In this document: in pieces, positions 18,193-27,255 of the stretch
Layout of the letters: each line of letters begins with the position of its first letter
Numbering within the stretch: position 1 is the first letter of the stretch
NCBI GenBank assembly: GCA_902599995.1
Contig: CACKHN010000001.1
Coordinates: 1 to 48,502, forward strand
Source of the DNA: an uncultured Pelagibacteraceae bacterium
GTDB taxonomy: Bacteria > Pseudomonadota > Alphaproteobacteria > Pelagibacterales > Pelagibacteraceae
Direction: 5' to 3'
Length of the DNA: 48,502 nucleotides
Made by a program: the position numbers and the translations under genes
Notes under the pieces: generated by a model
Database searches by the model: none
What the model was told of the DNA's origin: nothing
What the model saw: the letters and a program-made list of their open reading frames with translations, nothing else

Positions 18193-19439
18193 AAGTTTCT
18201 ATAAACTTTATAAATAATATGCTCAGGATTTTTTAGATTAAAACTATTCGCTGAAATCCAAGGGTATCGACATCCCCATTTATTAATTATAGGTATCAGT
18301 GAGTGCTCCCAATTTAAATATCCTCTTGAATGATGTTTATTTCCAAGATGTCTTTTGGAGAAGAAATATGTGGGTTCAATTTTGTTTGTTTGATACTTTT
18401 TATTCATAGATCTTGGTTTTTTAACCTGCCAAATTGCATTAAAACCCATACGTCTTAACCAAATTACTGAAAATAATGATGAGGAAGGAACAAAAGAATA
18501 TACAAAGATTTTTGACAAGGTAGATGCAATAAATTTGTCTGTGTTTTGTATCAAAGTTGTTGCATGCAAGTTCCTCCATCCCTTAATATTTTTAAAATTC
18601 TTTATTTCAGAATTTATTTGAAAAAAGTAATTATTTGAATCATGAACAATTTTAGTAGTTTTAGGTATTTTAAATTTTTTTGAGATTTCTTTAGATAACT
18701 TTAAATCTTTATCTAAATTAATTTTTGTTTTTTTGAGCTGAGATTTATTATTAAAAACTCTTTTATTTCCTGATAAAACCCAGTTTTGTGTACCACCATT
18801 TAAAACATATTTTTTATTTTTAAAATTAAAATCTTTTAAAGTTTGATAAGCTATAATACTTCTAGTTCGGCCTGCACAATGTACTATATAAGTTTTGTTA
18901 TTGTTTAAATTATTATTTAAAAAAATTGGTAATTCTCCTCCTGAGCAATGATGTGAAAAAGGAAGACTAAATTTTTCAAATTCAATCTTAGGCCGTGTAT
19001 CGATTTGAAAAAAGTTATTTGTTTTGTGTATCTTTTTTAATTCTTTTGGAAAAATATTTTTTATTTTTGATGACTTCTCTACCCATTCACCAAAAGCCTT
19101 GGAAAAGGTATATTCTCCTTTCCAAAATGGTAATTTATTTTCAAACCATGTCTGATAGTCTCCTTCAATTGTAAAATAATTTTTAAAGTTAAATTTATTA
19201 AGTATTTTAAAAACTTTTTTTTTATTAGATTCATTTTCAATTCCAATTAATAAAATTATAGTTTTATTGTTAGGGACTAAATCAATTATATTTTCATTGA
19301 GTTTTACAATCTCACAATTAATCGAACCAAATGCAAAACCTTGAACGTATTTTTCTCTTTTTCTAACATCTATAAAAGCAATATTTTTATTTTTAGATCT
19401 CAGGATTTTGACTGCCTTGGAAATACTTATTTCATTCAT
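18189..19439 (-). CDS. Multi-domain rhodanese-like sulfurtransferase
   Basis: A 416-residue cytoplasmic protein without a signal peptide. An N-terminal rhodanese-like domain (about 1-110, FIDVRKREKY) has no active cysteine. A second domain (about 115-230) has the loop CAGRTRS with C188, the persulfide-forming residue. The segment from about 290 to 340 resembles a third rhodanese-like fold, and the C-terminal 80 residues, rich in Trp, His and Tyr, are unrecognised. Rhodaneses move sulfane sulfur from donors such as thiosulfate. Its nearness to TauE genes hints at handling of sulfur released nearby, but it is convergent to them and may be unrelated. Confidence 0.75.
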   Translation of the reverse strand: MNEISISKAVKILRSKNKNIAFIDVRKREKYVQGFAFGSINCEIVKLNENIIDLVPNNKTIILLIGIENESNKKKVFKILNKFNFKNYFTIEGDYQTWFENKLPFWKGEYTFSKAFGEWVEKSSKIKNIFPKELKKIHKTNNFFQIDTRPKIEFEKFSLPFSHHCSGGELPIFLNNNLNNNKTYIVHCAGRTRSIIAYQTLKDFNFKNKKYVLNGGTQNWVLSGNKRVFNNKSQLKKTKINLDKDLKLSKEISKKFKIPKTTKIVHDSNNYFFQINSEIKNFKNIKGWRNLHATTLIQNTDKFIASTLSKIFVYSFVPSSSLFSVIWLRRMGFNAIWQVKKPRSMNKKYQTNKIEPTYFFSKRHLGNKHHSRGYLNWEHSLIPIINKWGCRYPWISANSFNLKNPEHIIYKVYRNF

Positions 19440-19505
19440 ATATTGTATAATAAAAAAGTTTTATTAAATTAAATATAGTTATTTATATTTTTTATAACCT
19501 TGTGG

Positions 19506-19511
19506 TATAAT
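19506..19511 (+). promoter_or_regulatory. Extended -10 promoter of pxpA
   Basis: TGGTATAAT (19503-19511) is an extended -10 element with a perfect TATAAT. The -35 place 17 bases upstream (19483-19488, TTATAT) is weak, as is common with extended -10 promoters. Transcription would begin about 19518, only a few bases before the ATG at 19523, so the message would be nearly leaderless. Confidence 0.6.
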
Positions 19512-19522
19512 TTAAAAAAAAT

Positions 19523-20296
19523 ATGGAAATAAATATAAATTGTGATTTAGGTGAAAAATCGGTCCATCATTCAAATAAAAACGACCCTGATTTACTAGCA
19601 ATTGTAAATTCTGCCAGTGTTGCATGCGGTTATCATGCTGGTGACGACCAAACTATGAGTGAAGTTGTTCAGATATCAAAAAAAAATGGAGTAAGTATTG
19701 GAGCTCATCCCTCTTTTAAAGATTTAGAAAATTTTGGAAGAAAAAGAATGAATTTATCTAAAAGCGAGATTGAAAAATTGATAATTGAACAGTACGAAAT
19801 TTTACAAAAAATTGCTGAAATTCACGGAGAAAAAGTAACTCATATTAAGCCTCATGGTGCATTAAATAATATGGCTTGCGAGGACTTGGATTTATCAAAG
19901 ATACTTGCAAAAACAATTTATGATATTGATAAAGATTTAATTTACTTAGTGTTAACAGGTTCAAAAATGGAAATTGCTGCAAAAGAAATAGATATGAAGA
20001 TAGCTTGTGAAATATTTGCTGATAGAACGTATGATGATGAAGGTAACCTTGTTTCAAGGAAATTACCTCATGCTTTAATTACTAATCCATCTCAAGCTAA
20101 AAAACATGTTTTGAGTATGATTCAAAATCAGTCAATCAATTGTCACAGTGGTAAACAAATTCCTTGCGAAATAGACTCTATCTGTGTACACGGTGATAAC
20201 AACAGTTCTCTTTCAACTGCAAATGCAATTAAAGAATTGTTGATAGAAAATAAATTTGAATTAAAACCTTTAACAAAAATGAAAAAATTTAGCTAA
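19523..20296 (+). CDS. pxpA: 5-oxoprolinase subunit A (LamB/YcsF family)
   Basis: A 257-residue protein of the LamB/YcsF family. The diagnostic N-terminal NCDLGE (residues 5-10), ACGYHAGDD (34-42), IGAHPSF and HIKPHGAL motifs are all present, and the C-terminal CVHGDN segment is intact. PxpA works with PxpB and PxpC to open 5-oxoproline to glutamate using ATP. The partner genes are not in this window, so either they are elsewhere or the protein acts alone. Its stop overlaps the next gene's start by one base (TAATG). Confidence 0.9.
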   Translation: MEININCDLGEKSVHHSNKNDPDLLAIVNSASVACGYHAGDDQTMSEVVQISKKNGVSIGAHPSFKDLENFGRKRMNLSKSEIEKLIIEQYEILQKIAEIHGEKVTHIKPHGALNNMACEDLDLSKILAKTIYDIDKDLIYLVLTGSKMEIAAKEIDMKIACEIFADRTYDDEGNLVSRKLPHALITNPSQAKKHVLSMIQNQSINCHSGKQIPCEIDSICVHGDNNSSLSTANAIKELLIENKFELKPLTKMKKFS

Positions 20297-20784
20297 TGAT
20301 TAAAAATTTTATTATTATTTTATTATTCCTACTATTTACAACAAAAACTTTTTCAGCTGGATCAGATGATAACAGTTCTAAAGTCAAATCGAATTATGAT
20401 CAGGCAGTAGTACTAATTAAGTCTGCAAAAAAATTAGAAAAAAAAGGTAAAACCGAAAAAGCTAATAAAAAATATGAAAAAGCACAAAAACTGTTAATTA
20501 AATACAACAAGAAAAAACCAAACCAACCAGATACGCTAAACTACTTAGGTTTTACTACAAGAAAACTTGGTGATTTTGAAAATGGAGAAAAATATTATCT
20601 TTTAGGACTAGAAATAGATCCAAACCATAAAGGTATAAATGAGTATTTAGGTGAATTATATGTTGCTACAAAAAGGATGAATTTAGCAAAAGAAAGATTA
20701 AAAGTTTTAGAAACTTGTAATTGTAAAGAATACAATGAGTTAAAGGGTGTCATAGATGGCATAAAAAAATCTAAATATTATTAA
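20296..20784 (+). CDS. Periplasmic TPR-repeat protein
   Basis: A 162-residue protein. The first 21 residues form a signal peptide that ends at a Phe-Ser-Ala site. A lysine-rich helical stretch follows (about 36-78). Residues about 80-155 carry two TPR-like helix pairs: DTLNYLGFTTRKLGDFENGE, then HKGINEYLGELYVATKRM. TPRs bind other proteins, but no partner is identifiable. It is coupled to pxpA upstream by a one-base overlap and followed by the TerC-family gene after two bases, so the three form an operon. No family-specific function is recognised. Confidence 0.75.
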   Translation: MIKNFIIILLFLLFTTKTFSAGSDDNSSKVKSNYDQAVVLIKSAKKLEKKGKTEKANKKYEKAQKLLIKYNKKKPNQPDTLNYLGFTTRKLGDFENGEKYYLLGLEIDPNHKGINEYLGELYVATKRMNLAKERLKVLETCNCKEYNELKGVIDGIKKSKYY

Positions 20785-20786
20785 AT

Positions 20787-21401
20787 TTGATTGAACAGCT
20801 AATAATTTTAACTCAGATTATATTCATAGATATAATTCTAGCTGCTGACAATGCTATTATCATAGGTCTAATAGCAGCAAATTTTGTTCCTAAAAATAGA
20901 AAAAAAATAATCTTATGGGGTGTTGCTGGTGCTTTAGTTTTTAAAGTTGTTTTTGCAATTTTTGCTACTTACTTATTTAAATTTTATTTTATTAAAATTT
21001 TGGGAGGCCTTTTATTAATATGGATCGTTAATGATTTAAGAAAGGATTTAGTCGAAATTAAAAAAGTTAAAAAATCCCCTACCAAGAAATCAAAAGAACC
21101 ATCTTTTATTAAGAGTGTTTATAAGGTTTTATTTGCAGATATCACAATTAGTTTTGATAATGTCATTGGTGTGGTTGGTGCAGCTAAAGGATACTTCGGT
21201 TTCATGATTTTTGGTTTAGTTTTATCTGTTGTCTTAACAGGTGCTTTAGCAACTTATATGGCCAAGTACATTCAAGAACATATCTGGATTGCATATGTAG
21301 GATTAATATTTATTTTGATTGTTGGTCTTCAATTAATTATAGGTGGATTGGTAGATTTAGAAATACTAAATATTAATGAGGAATTCAAAAAATACTTTTA
21401 A
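20787..21401 (+). CDS. TerC-family integral membrane protein (probable metal exporter)
   Basis: A 204-residue membrane protein with about six to seven helices and the paired TerC signatures IILAADNAIIIG (about 17-28) and ADITISFDNVIGV (about 115-127), whose acidic residues line the ion path. Relatives (YjbE, Alx, YkoY) export manganese or calcium. A basic loop, rich in Lys, Ser and Pro, separates the two halves. The start is TTG at 20787, chosen because it directly precedes the first helix and no ATG is available. The gene ends one base before the convergent panB stop. Confidence 0.85.
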   Translation: MIEQLIILTQIIFIDIILAADNAIIIGLIAANFVPKNRKKIILWGVAGALVFKVVFAIFATYLFKFYFIKILGGLLLIWIVNDLRKDLVEIKKVKKSPTKKSKEPSFIKSVYKVLFADITISFDNVIGVVGAAKGYFGFMIFGLVLSVVLTGALATYMAKYIQEHIWIAYVGLIFILIVGLQLIIGGLVDLEILNINEEFKKYF

Positions 21402-22169
21402 TTAGTAAGAGTGTTTTTTTAGAGGAAATTTATTGCTTCTCACTTCTCTTGCATAATTTAAAACAGCTTTAGAAATATCTTTTCTTATATTTGTGTATTT
21501 TTTGACAAATCTAACATTGATTGGATTAAGTCCTATCAAGTCATCAAGTACAAGTATTTGACCATCACAGTTATTTGAGGAACCAATACCAATTGTTGGA
21601 ATATCTACACTATTAGTTATTTTTTTAGCTAAAGAACTTTCAATACATTCTAGAACTATTGAGAAAGCTCCACACTTCTCAAGCAGTTTTGCATCTTTTA
21701 GAATGCTTTCTCTTTCACTATCTTTCTTTCCTTTGTATTTAAAAGACCTATCTGATTGAGGTAGCAGTCCTAAATGTCCTAATACTGGAATTTTATTTTT
21801 AACTAAAGTTGTAACAATTTTAGAAATTTTTTTTCCCCCTTCTAATTTAACTCCGTCACATTTAGTTTTTAACATAACTTGTTTTGCGTTTTTTAATGCT
21901 TCTTTTGAATTTCTGTAAGTATTATATGGCATATCGACAATCATTAGACTTTTTTTGATACCCATCCTAACACTCTTGGAATGTTCTATCATAGTTTTTA
22001 ATGTTACTTCTCGAGTAGATTTATAATTGTATAAAACTGAGCCTAAAGAGTCTCCTACTAATACAAGATCACAATAATTATCAAGAACAGTAGCTATATT
22101 TTTTGAATATGCACTTAAACTTACGATCTTATTTTTGTTTTTCTTTTTAATAAATTTTTCTATTTTCAT
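21402..22169 (-). CDS. panB: 3-methyl-2-oxobutanoate hydroxymethyltransferase
   Basis: A 255-residue TIM-barrel enzyme that transfers a one-carbon unit from methylene-tetrahydrofolate to alpha-ketoisovalerate, giving ketopantoate for pantothenate and coenzyme A. The metal- and substrate-binding motifs are visible: VGDSLGSVLYNY, VDMPYNTY, GVKLEGG, PVLGHLGLLPQS and the C-terminal IGIGSSNNCDGQILV. Length is near the usual 260-265. panC, the common partner, is not beside it in this window. It is the last gene of the minus-strand run guaB, TPR, guaA, gloA, panB. Confidence 0.92.
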   Translation of the reverse strand: MKIEKFIKKKNKNKIVSLSAYSKNIATVLDNYCDLVLVGDSLGSVLYNYKSTREVTLKTMIEHSKSVRMGIKKSLMIVDMPYNTYRNSKEALKNAKQVMLKTKCDGVKLEGGKKISKIVTTLVKNKIPVLGHLGLLPQSDRSFKYKGKKDSERESILKDAKLLEKCGAFSIVLECIESSLAKKITNSVDIPTIGIGSSNNCDGQILVLDDLIGLNPINVRFVKKYTNIRKDISKAVLNYAREVRSNKFPLKKHSY

Positions 22170-22186
22170 CTCGGTATACTTTTAAT

Positions 22187-22606
22187 TTACCAAGATCCAG
22201 TATTTTCCATAGAAGCCCAAGGTTCTTTTGGTTCCAAACTTCCTTCTTGAAGGATTTCTATTGAAATTTTATCTGGCGATCTGACAAATGCCATATGACC
22301 GTCTCTTGGAGGTCTATTGATAGTGTAACCCATATCCATCAGCCTTTGACAAGTTTGATAAATATTATCTACACGATAAGCTAGATGACCAAAATTTCTT
22401 GAACCTTCCCCAAGTTCGTCTCCATCCCAATTATAAGTTAATTCAATTTCTGCTTTATCGTCATTTGGTGCCGCAAGGAAAATGAGTGTATACCTACCCT
22501 TTTCATCTTCCATTCTTCTTGTTTCCTTTAGCCCAAGGCCTTCACAAAAAAATCTTAAAGACTCTTTTACATCTTTGATTCTAATCATTGTGTGTAAATA
22601 TTTCAT
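22187..22606 (-). CDS. gloA: Lactoylglutathione lyase (glyoxalase I)
   Basis: A 139-residue vicinal oxygen chelate protein with two beta-alpha-beta-beta-beta repeats. The likely metal ligands are visible: H5 (YLHTMIRI), Glu in IELTYNWD, His in NFGHLAYRV and Glu in SIEILQEG. RFFCEGLGLKETRR matches the glyoxalase I start. It converts the hemithioacetal of methylglyoxal and glutathione to S-lactoylglutathione. Length matches bacterial GloA. It lies in an apparent operon between guaA and panB, 22 bases after guaA. Confidence 0.93.
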   Translation of the reverse strand: MKYLHTMIRIKDVKESLRFFCEGLGLKETRRMEDEKGRYTLIFLAAPNDDKAEIELTYNWDGDELGEGSRNFGHLAYRVDNIYQTCQRLMDMGYTINRPPRDGHMAFVRSPDKISIEILQEGSLEPKEPWASMENTGSW

Positions 22607-22628
22607 AGATCTACCTTATAGTTTAAAA

Positions 22629-24191
22629 CTATTCTAATTCAATAGTGCTTGGAGGTTTCGTAGTAATATCGTAAACTACTCTGTTTATACCTCGAATACT
22701 ATTAACTATTTTATTGGAAATGGTTTGCAAAAAAGATTTTCTAAATTCGTAAAAATCGGCTGTCATCCCATCCTCAGATGTTATAGCTCTTAACAAGCAA
22801 AGATACTCATAAGTTCTATTATCACCCATTACTCCCACAGTTTTAACTGGGAGAAGTGCAGCATATGCTTGCCATATTTTGTGATATAAACCATGATCTT
22901 TTAATGCTTGAATAAAAAAATAATCAGCTTCTTTTAAAATTTTTATTTTTTCATTGGTAATAATACCTGGCATTCTAATTGCTAAACCAGGACCAGGAAA
23001 AGGATGCCTAGAAATTATTTCTTTATTTAAATTCAATTCTAAGCCTAATTTTCTTACCTCATCTTTAAACAGAAGCTTTAATGGTTCAACTAATTTCAAA
23101 TTCATTTTCTTTGGTAAACCTCCTACATTATGATGAGATTTAATTTTAGAGGTTTGGCTTCCAGTAACCGATCTACTTTCAATTAAATCAGGGTATAGTG
23201 TTCCTTGTGCCAAAAAACTTACATTCTTGATTTTTTGGGCATAACGTTCAAATATTTTAATAAATAGATTTCCAATTATTTTTCTTTTCTTTTCTGGATC
23301 AGAAACATTTTTTAATTTTGATAAAAATTCTTTCTCTGCATTTACATAAATTAAATTAATTTTTAATCGTTTCTTAAAAGTCTTTATAACTTGTATTTCC
23401 TCATTTTTTCTAAGTAGTCCCGTATTTACAAAAATACAATATAATTTTTTCCCTATTGCTTTATTTAATAATTGAGCAACTACACTACTATCCACACCTC
23501 CTGATAATGCACAAATGACCTTGTTGGTTCCAACTTGTGATTGAACTTCTTTAATTAATTTCAATTTTTGATCTTTAGAAGACCAATTTCTTTTTATTTT
23601 ACATATTAAAAAAATGAAGTTACTTATTAATTTTTTTCCATTTTCTGTATGAGTTACTTCAGGATGAAACTGTATACCAAAAAAATTTTTGGTTTTATTT
23701 TCAACAATTGCAAACTTAGAATTTGTGCTAGATGCAATAACCTTAAAATTTAAAGGTAGCAAAGATACTTGATCTGCGTGGCTCATCCAGACTTTTTTTG
23801 TTCTTTTAACCCCAAAAAAATTTTTCGTTAAAAGACTTTCATGCTTTTTATAAATGTTAGCCAAACCAAATTCTCTATGTTTTGATTGTTTAACTTTGCC
23901 ACCATTTAATTTAGAAAGTATTTGATGACCAAAACAAATTCCCAAAATTGGAAGATTAAGATCTAATATTTTCTTATTAAATGAATATTTGTTAATTTGG
24001 TATACATTTAACGGACCTCCAGATAGAATTATTCCTCTCACACTTTTATTGATATTCCTAATCCTAATTTTTTTGTGACTTACAATTTCTGAGTAAACTC
24101 CTAGTTCTCTTATTCTACGAGCTATTAATTGTGTAAATTGAGAACCAAAATCTATAATCAAGATTTTATCTAGATTTTGGTCAAGACTCAT
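22629..24191 (-). CDS. guaA: GMP synthase (glutamine-hydrolysing)
   Basis: A 520-residue, two-domain enzyme that makes GMP from XMP with ATP and glutamine. The glutamine amidotransferase domain has the nucleophile C86 in GICFGHQ and its His-Glu pair in QFHPEV. The ATP pyrophosphatase domain has the P-loop ALSGGVDSS. The C-terminus ends PPSTIELE, the normal dimer-domain tail. It overlaps the TPR gene by 11 bases and follows guaB in the same operon, so the two steps from IMP to GMP are encoded together. Confidence 0.97.
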   Translation of the reverse strand: MSLDQNLDKILIIDFGSQFTQLIARRIRELGVYSEIVSHKKIRIRNINKSVRGIILSGGPLNVYQINKYSFNKKILDLNLPILGICFGHQILSKLNGGKVKQSKHREFGLANIYKKHESLLTKNFFGVKRTKKVWMSHADQVSLLPLNFKVIASSTNSKFAIVENKTKNFFGIQFHPEVTHTENGKKLISNFIFLICKIKRNWSSKDQKLKLIKEVQSQVGTNKVICALSGGVDSSVVAQLLNKAIGKKLYCIFVNTGLLRKNEEIQVIKTFKKRLKINLIYVNAEKEFLSKLKNVSDPEKKRKIIGNLFIKIFERYAQKIKNVSFLAQGTLYPDLIESRSVTGSQTSKIKSHHNVGGLPKKMNLKLVEPLKLLFKDEVRKLGLELNLNKEIISRHPFPGPGLAIRMPGIITNEKIKILKEADYFFIQALKDHGLYHKIWQAYAALLPVKTVGVMGDNRTYEYLCLLRAITSEDGMTADFYEFRKSFLQTISNKIVNSIRGINRVVYDITTKPPSTIELE

Positions 24192-24618
24192 TTTTGGGAT
24201 CTATATTTTTTAATGATTCTTCTATATTTTTATTTTCATCACATAATTTCTTACAAACTTTTGAGAATGTTTTTGAAAGATTTTTAACCTTGTCATAGTT
24301 AGATTTTTCAATAGATATTTTCATCATCATTAATATAGCTTCTTCATTATCTGGTTCGATTAATAATGCTGTTTCTAAGTTATTTTCCTCTTTTCTTTGA
24401 TTTTCCTTATGATTATATATTTTAGCCAAATATAGATATGAAATCGCATCTTTAGGGTTAAAAACTATATTTCTTTCAAACAAAAATCTTGCATCATCAT
24501 ACTTTTCGTTTTCATAAAATTTTAATGCCTCATTAAAAAAATTATCGTTACTAAAAGATAATGATTGCACAAATAAAAGTGTAATTGAAACTATAGTTAT
24601 TTTGAGAATTCTAAACAT
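24181..24618 (-). CDS. TPR-repeat protein inside the guaB-guaA operon
   Basis: A 145-residue protein with an N-terminal signal peptide or membrane anchor (about residues 5-23) and two to three TPR-like helix pairs: [21 protein letters not shown], then [21 protein letters not shown]. It starts in the guaB stop codon (TAATG) and overlaps guaA by 11 bases, so it is very likely co-translated. TPR proteins bind partners. With a secretion signal it would act in the periplasm, which makes a direct link to GMP synthesis unlikely. Function unknown. Confidence 0.75.
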   Translation of the reverse strand: MFRILKITIVSITLLFVQSLSFSNDNFFNEALKFYENEKYDDARFLFERNIVFNPKDAISYLYLAKIYNHKENQRKEENNLETALLIEPDNEEAILMMMKISIEKSNYDKVKNLSKTFSKVCKKLCDENKNIEESLKNIDPKNES

Positions 24619-25694
24619 TAATATTTACTTTCATTTTTTACCACATCGACATTGTGAACCATACTTTCATAAAAACCAGCTTTTGTGATTTTAACAAAAT
24701 TAGGTTTGTCTCTAAGTCTTGTGATATTTTTTGAACCTAGATATCCCATAGATGATCTTAAGCCTCCAACTAATTTATAAATTATACTACCTACATCTCC
24801 TTTGTATTTAACATATCCTTCAACACCTTCTGCTACATATTTGGACACATCCTTTTGTTTCTTTTGGAAATATCTATCTGCTGAACCTTTATTCATAGCT
24901 CCAACAGATCCCATGCCACGAAAACTTTTATATAATTTACCATTTTTTTTAATTAACTTTCCTGGAGTTTCGTTTGTTCCAGCAAACAAAGATCCTATCA
25001 TTACTGCGTCAGCACCTGCAGCAAATGCTTTTGCTAAATCACCAGAATATTTAATTCCTCCGTCTGAAATTATTTTTACTTTTTTATTTTTAATTCCATT
25101 TCTTACTGATAAAATTGCACTTAATTGTGGAACTCCAATTCCAGCCACCAATCTTGTTGTGCAAATAGATCCAGGTCCAATTCCAACTTTAATAATGTCA
25201 ACTCCTAATTTGATTAAAAATTTTGCAGCCTGTGGGGTTGCAATATTACCAGCACATAAAGCTATCTTATTTTTTTTTATTTTTTTTACGTATTTGATTA
25301 TTTCACCAACTTTTTTGGTATGACCATGGGCTGTGTCTACTACAATTAGATCTACACCCTCTTTAATGATTTCTTTAGCTCTAACAAACTCTTTTTCAGA
25401 CGCTCCTATTGCTGCCCCAACTTTTAAAGAAAGTTTTTTTACTTTTTTAATCTCTAAAACTTGTTGGTTGATATCAAGATTACGATGGATTACTCCAATA
25501 CCACCTGCTTTTGCTAATGCTATAGCCATTTTACTCTCTGTAACAGTGTCCATTGCTGACGACAAAAGTGGAACTTTTAACTTAAGATAATTTGTTAATG
25601 ATACACTTGTATCAACCTCAGAAGGCATTATTTCTGAGTAATTTGGCGCTAGAGTAACATCATCAAAGGTAAGTGCTTCTTTTATAGAAACCAT
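24618..25694 (-). CDS. guaB: IMP dehydrogenase lacking the CBS (Bateman) domain
   Basis: A 358-residue protein; typical GuaB is about 485-500. The TIM barrel is complete: the NAD-loop cysteine C178 in GPGSICTT, ADAVMIGSLFAGT (229-241), and FRGMGSVGAM and the flap KGSADRY (269-275). After IHRNLDINQQVLEIKKVKK (69-87) the sequence goes straight to the barrel segment LSLKVGAAIG, so both CBS motifs that normally sit in this loop are missing. It makes XMP from IMP, the committed step to GMP. Loss of the Bateman domain should remove nucleotide feedback through that module. Sequence on both sides of the loss is intact, so this is a natural short form. Confidence 0.93.
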   Translation of the reverse strand: MVSIKEALTFDDVTLAPNYSEIMPSEVDTSVSLTNYLKLKVPLLSSAMDTVTESKMAIALAKAGGIGVIHRNLDINQQVLEIKKVKKLSLKVGAAIGASEKEFVRAKEIIKEGVDLIVVDTAHGHTKKVGEIIKYVKKIKKNKIALCAGNIATPQAAKFLIKLGVDIIKVGIGPGSICTTRLVAGIGVPQLSAILSVRNGIKNKKVKIISDGGIKYSGDLAKAFAAGADAVMIGSLFAGTNETPGKLIKKNGKLYKSFRGMGSVGAMNKGSADRYFQKKQKDVSKYVAEGVEGYVKYKGDVGSIIYKLVGGLRSSMGYLGSKNITRLRDKPNFVKITKAGFYESMVHNVDVVKNESKY

Positions 25695-25731
25695 AATCTT
25701 TTATATACGATTCCTTTTAAATTAAAAGTCT

Positions 25732-26343
25732 CTATCTAATTTTTCTACAGATTATAAAGCTCTCTTTAGAATTTTTACGACTAGATTTTGGTTTAAAAAC
25801 CTTAACTTCTTTAAAATTTTTTTTACCTTCAGTAACTATTTCATTAAATGTTCCTCCCATAAATATTTTTGAGATAAAGAAACCATCATTTTTAATGATA
25901 TTTTTTGCAAATATCATTGCTTCTTTACAGAGCTCTCCTGTTTGAATTGAATCAATATTTTTAATACCTGTGGTATTTACAGCCATATCAGACATTACCA
26001 CATCAGCTTTGTGGTTAAGATTTTTTTTAATTTCATCTTGGGTTTTATTCTTTGTAAAATCACCCTGAATTTGAATACTAGTTCCAATCATCTCCATTTT
26101 TTTTAAGTCTATTGAGATCAATTTTCCATTTTTTATTAGCTTTGAAGCATATTGAGACCAGCTACCTGGTGCTGCCCCAATATCAACAACGCACAAACCG
26201 CCTTTAAATATTTTAAATTTCTCATTAATCTCTATTAATTTATATGCTGATCTAGCCCTGTATCCATCAACTTTAGATTGTCTAACATAAGTATCTCTTC
26301 TTTGTTTATTAACCCAATTTTTTGAAGTTTTATTTTTTTTCAA
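25732..26343 (-). CDS. rlmE: 23S rRNA (uridine-2'-O)-methyltransferase (RlmE/FtsJ)
   Basis: A 203-residue SAM-dependent methyltransferase, near the usual 209. Motif I is VVDIGAAPGSWSQY, and the K-D-K-E catalytic set is visible as K in RSAYKL, D in SDMAVNTTG, K in FISKIFMGG and E in SKESFIICRK. It methylates U2552 of 23S rRNA in the A-loop, a late step of large-subunit assembly. The start is TTG (complement of 26341-26343), which abuts the glycosyltransferase stop codon with no gap. No SD is obvious, so it is probably read through from upstream. Confidence 0.94.
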   Translation of the reverse strand: MKKNKTSKNWVNKQRRDTYVRQSKVDGYRARSAYKLIEINEKFKIFKGGLCVVDIGAAPGSWSQYASKLIKNGKLISIDLKKMEMIGTSIQIQGDFTKNKTQDEIKKNLNHKADVVMSDMAVNTTGIKNIDSIQTGELCKEAMIFAKNIIKNDGFFISKIFMGGTFNEIVTEGKKNFKEVKVFKPKSSRKNSKESFIICRKIR

Positions 26344-27255
26344 TTAATTATTAAATCTTAAACTTTTATTAACGCTTTTTCCTTGAATAGTTTGAATATC
26401 TATTTCAATTTCTTTGTTTAATCTCATATCTTTATTATCTTTCCAAATTCCGGCCGCAAGGTGCATGATACCAATCTTACTATTTGGCAAAAATGGTTCT
26501 ACAAAAGTATTATTCTCTTCATCGAACTTTGGTAAAAGGTTGCTCGTTATCCAATTACAGTTTAATGGCAAGAATTCAGTTATAACATTATCTATATAAA
26601 CAGACATATTCATTGCTAGTTGTTCAGATCCAAAAATATCTCCTGACTTTAAAGTCTGTATTAAATTTCCTTGCCAGACTTTCCAAATTGAAGACTCTTT
26701 TTCCAAAGAAAAAACTCCAATATTAATATGTGGAGCAAATGCTAACTTCCTTGCTTTATCATAGCTAATTTTAGATTTAACAGCGTGCTTAAAATTTTGC
26801 GATTTAACAAGTGCAAGCTTACCAAAAATCCAATTTACTTTGGAAGTTATTTTATAACCAGGTCCTATAGTTTGAGTAATACCGAGCTTACTGTCATCAC
26901 ACGCTTTAAAATAAAGTTCAACAGCCTTCCAATCATTTACCCAAGCATCACAATCTATCCAAAGATATTTATTGTAATTTGGGAAATATTTTGGGAGGAA
27001 TGCTCTAGAAACTTGACTTTTTAACCATTCACGCCCTTTTATTTTGCTGTCAGGAACTTGGATATCCCATTCTGCTTGTTTTATTTCATCCACTTTTGAT
27101 GACAAATTTTTCTTTTGTTCGTCAGTTAAGCCTGCATCTAAAATACAAATTGCGATTTCATGGCTATTTTCAAACCTTTTTATTGAATTAATCAACTCAT
27201 CTAATAAAGGATAATAATTAGTGTCTGCTAGGGAAACAATGACATTTTTTTTCAT
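26344..27255 (-). CDS. GT-A fold glycosyltransferase
   Basis: A 303-residue cytoplasmic protein resembling GT8 and related retaining glycosyltransferases. It begins NVIVSLADTNYYPLLDELINS, a typical nucleotide-sugar binding start, and has the metal-binding DxD motif as D101-C-D103 in LWIDCDAWV. The His-containing MHLAAGIWK near residue 276 is a usual closing motif of these folds. It starts in the pssA stop codon (TAATG) and is directly followed by rlmE, so it belongs to the psd-pssA operon. It could glycosylate a lipid or a cell-surface glycan. The acceptor is unknown. Confidence 0.75.
   Translation of the reverse strand: MKKNVIVSLADTNYYPLLDELINSIKRFENSHEIAICILDAGLTDEQKKNLSSKVDEIKQAEWDIQVPDSKIKGREWLKSQVSRAFLPKYFPNYNKYLWIDCDAWVNDWKAVELYFKACDDSKLGITQTIGPGYKITSKVNWIFGKLALVKSQNFKHAVKSKISYDKARKLAFAPHINIGVFSLEKESSIWKVWQGNLIQTLKSGDIFGSEQLAMNMSVYIDNVITEFLPLNCNWITSNLLPKFDEENNTFVEPFLPNSKIGIMHLAAGIWKDNKDMRLNKEIEIDIQTIQGKSVNKSLRFNN

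Noticed and set aside
24802-25323. Long plus-strand open frame (173 codons) opposite guaB
   Set aside because: It is the antisense shadow of guaB, has no start signal or domain, and its frame follows guaB codon bias.
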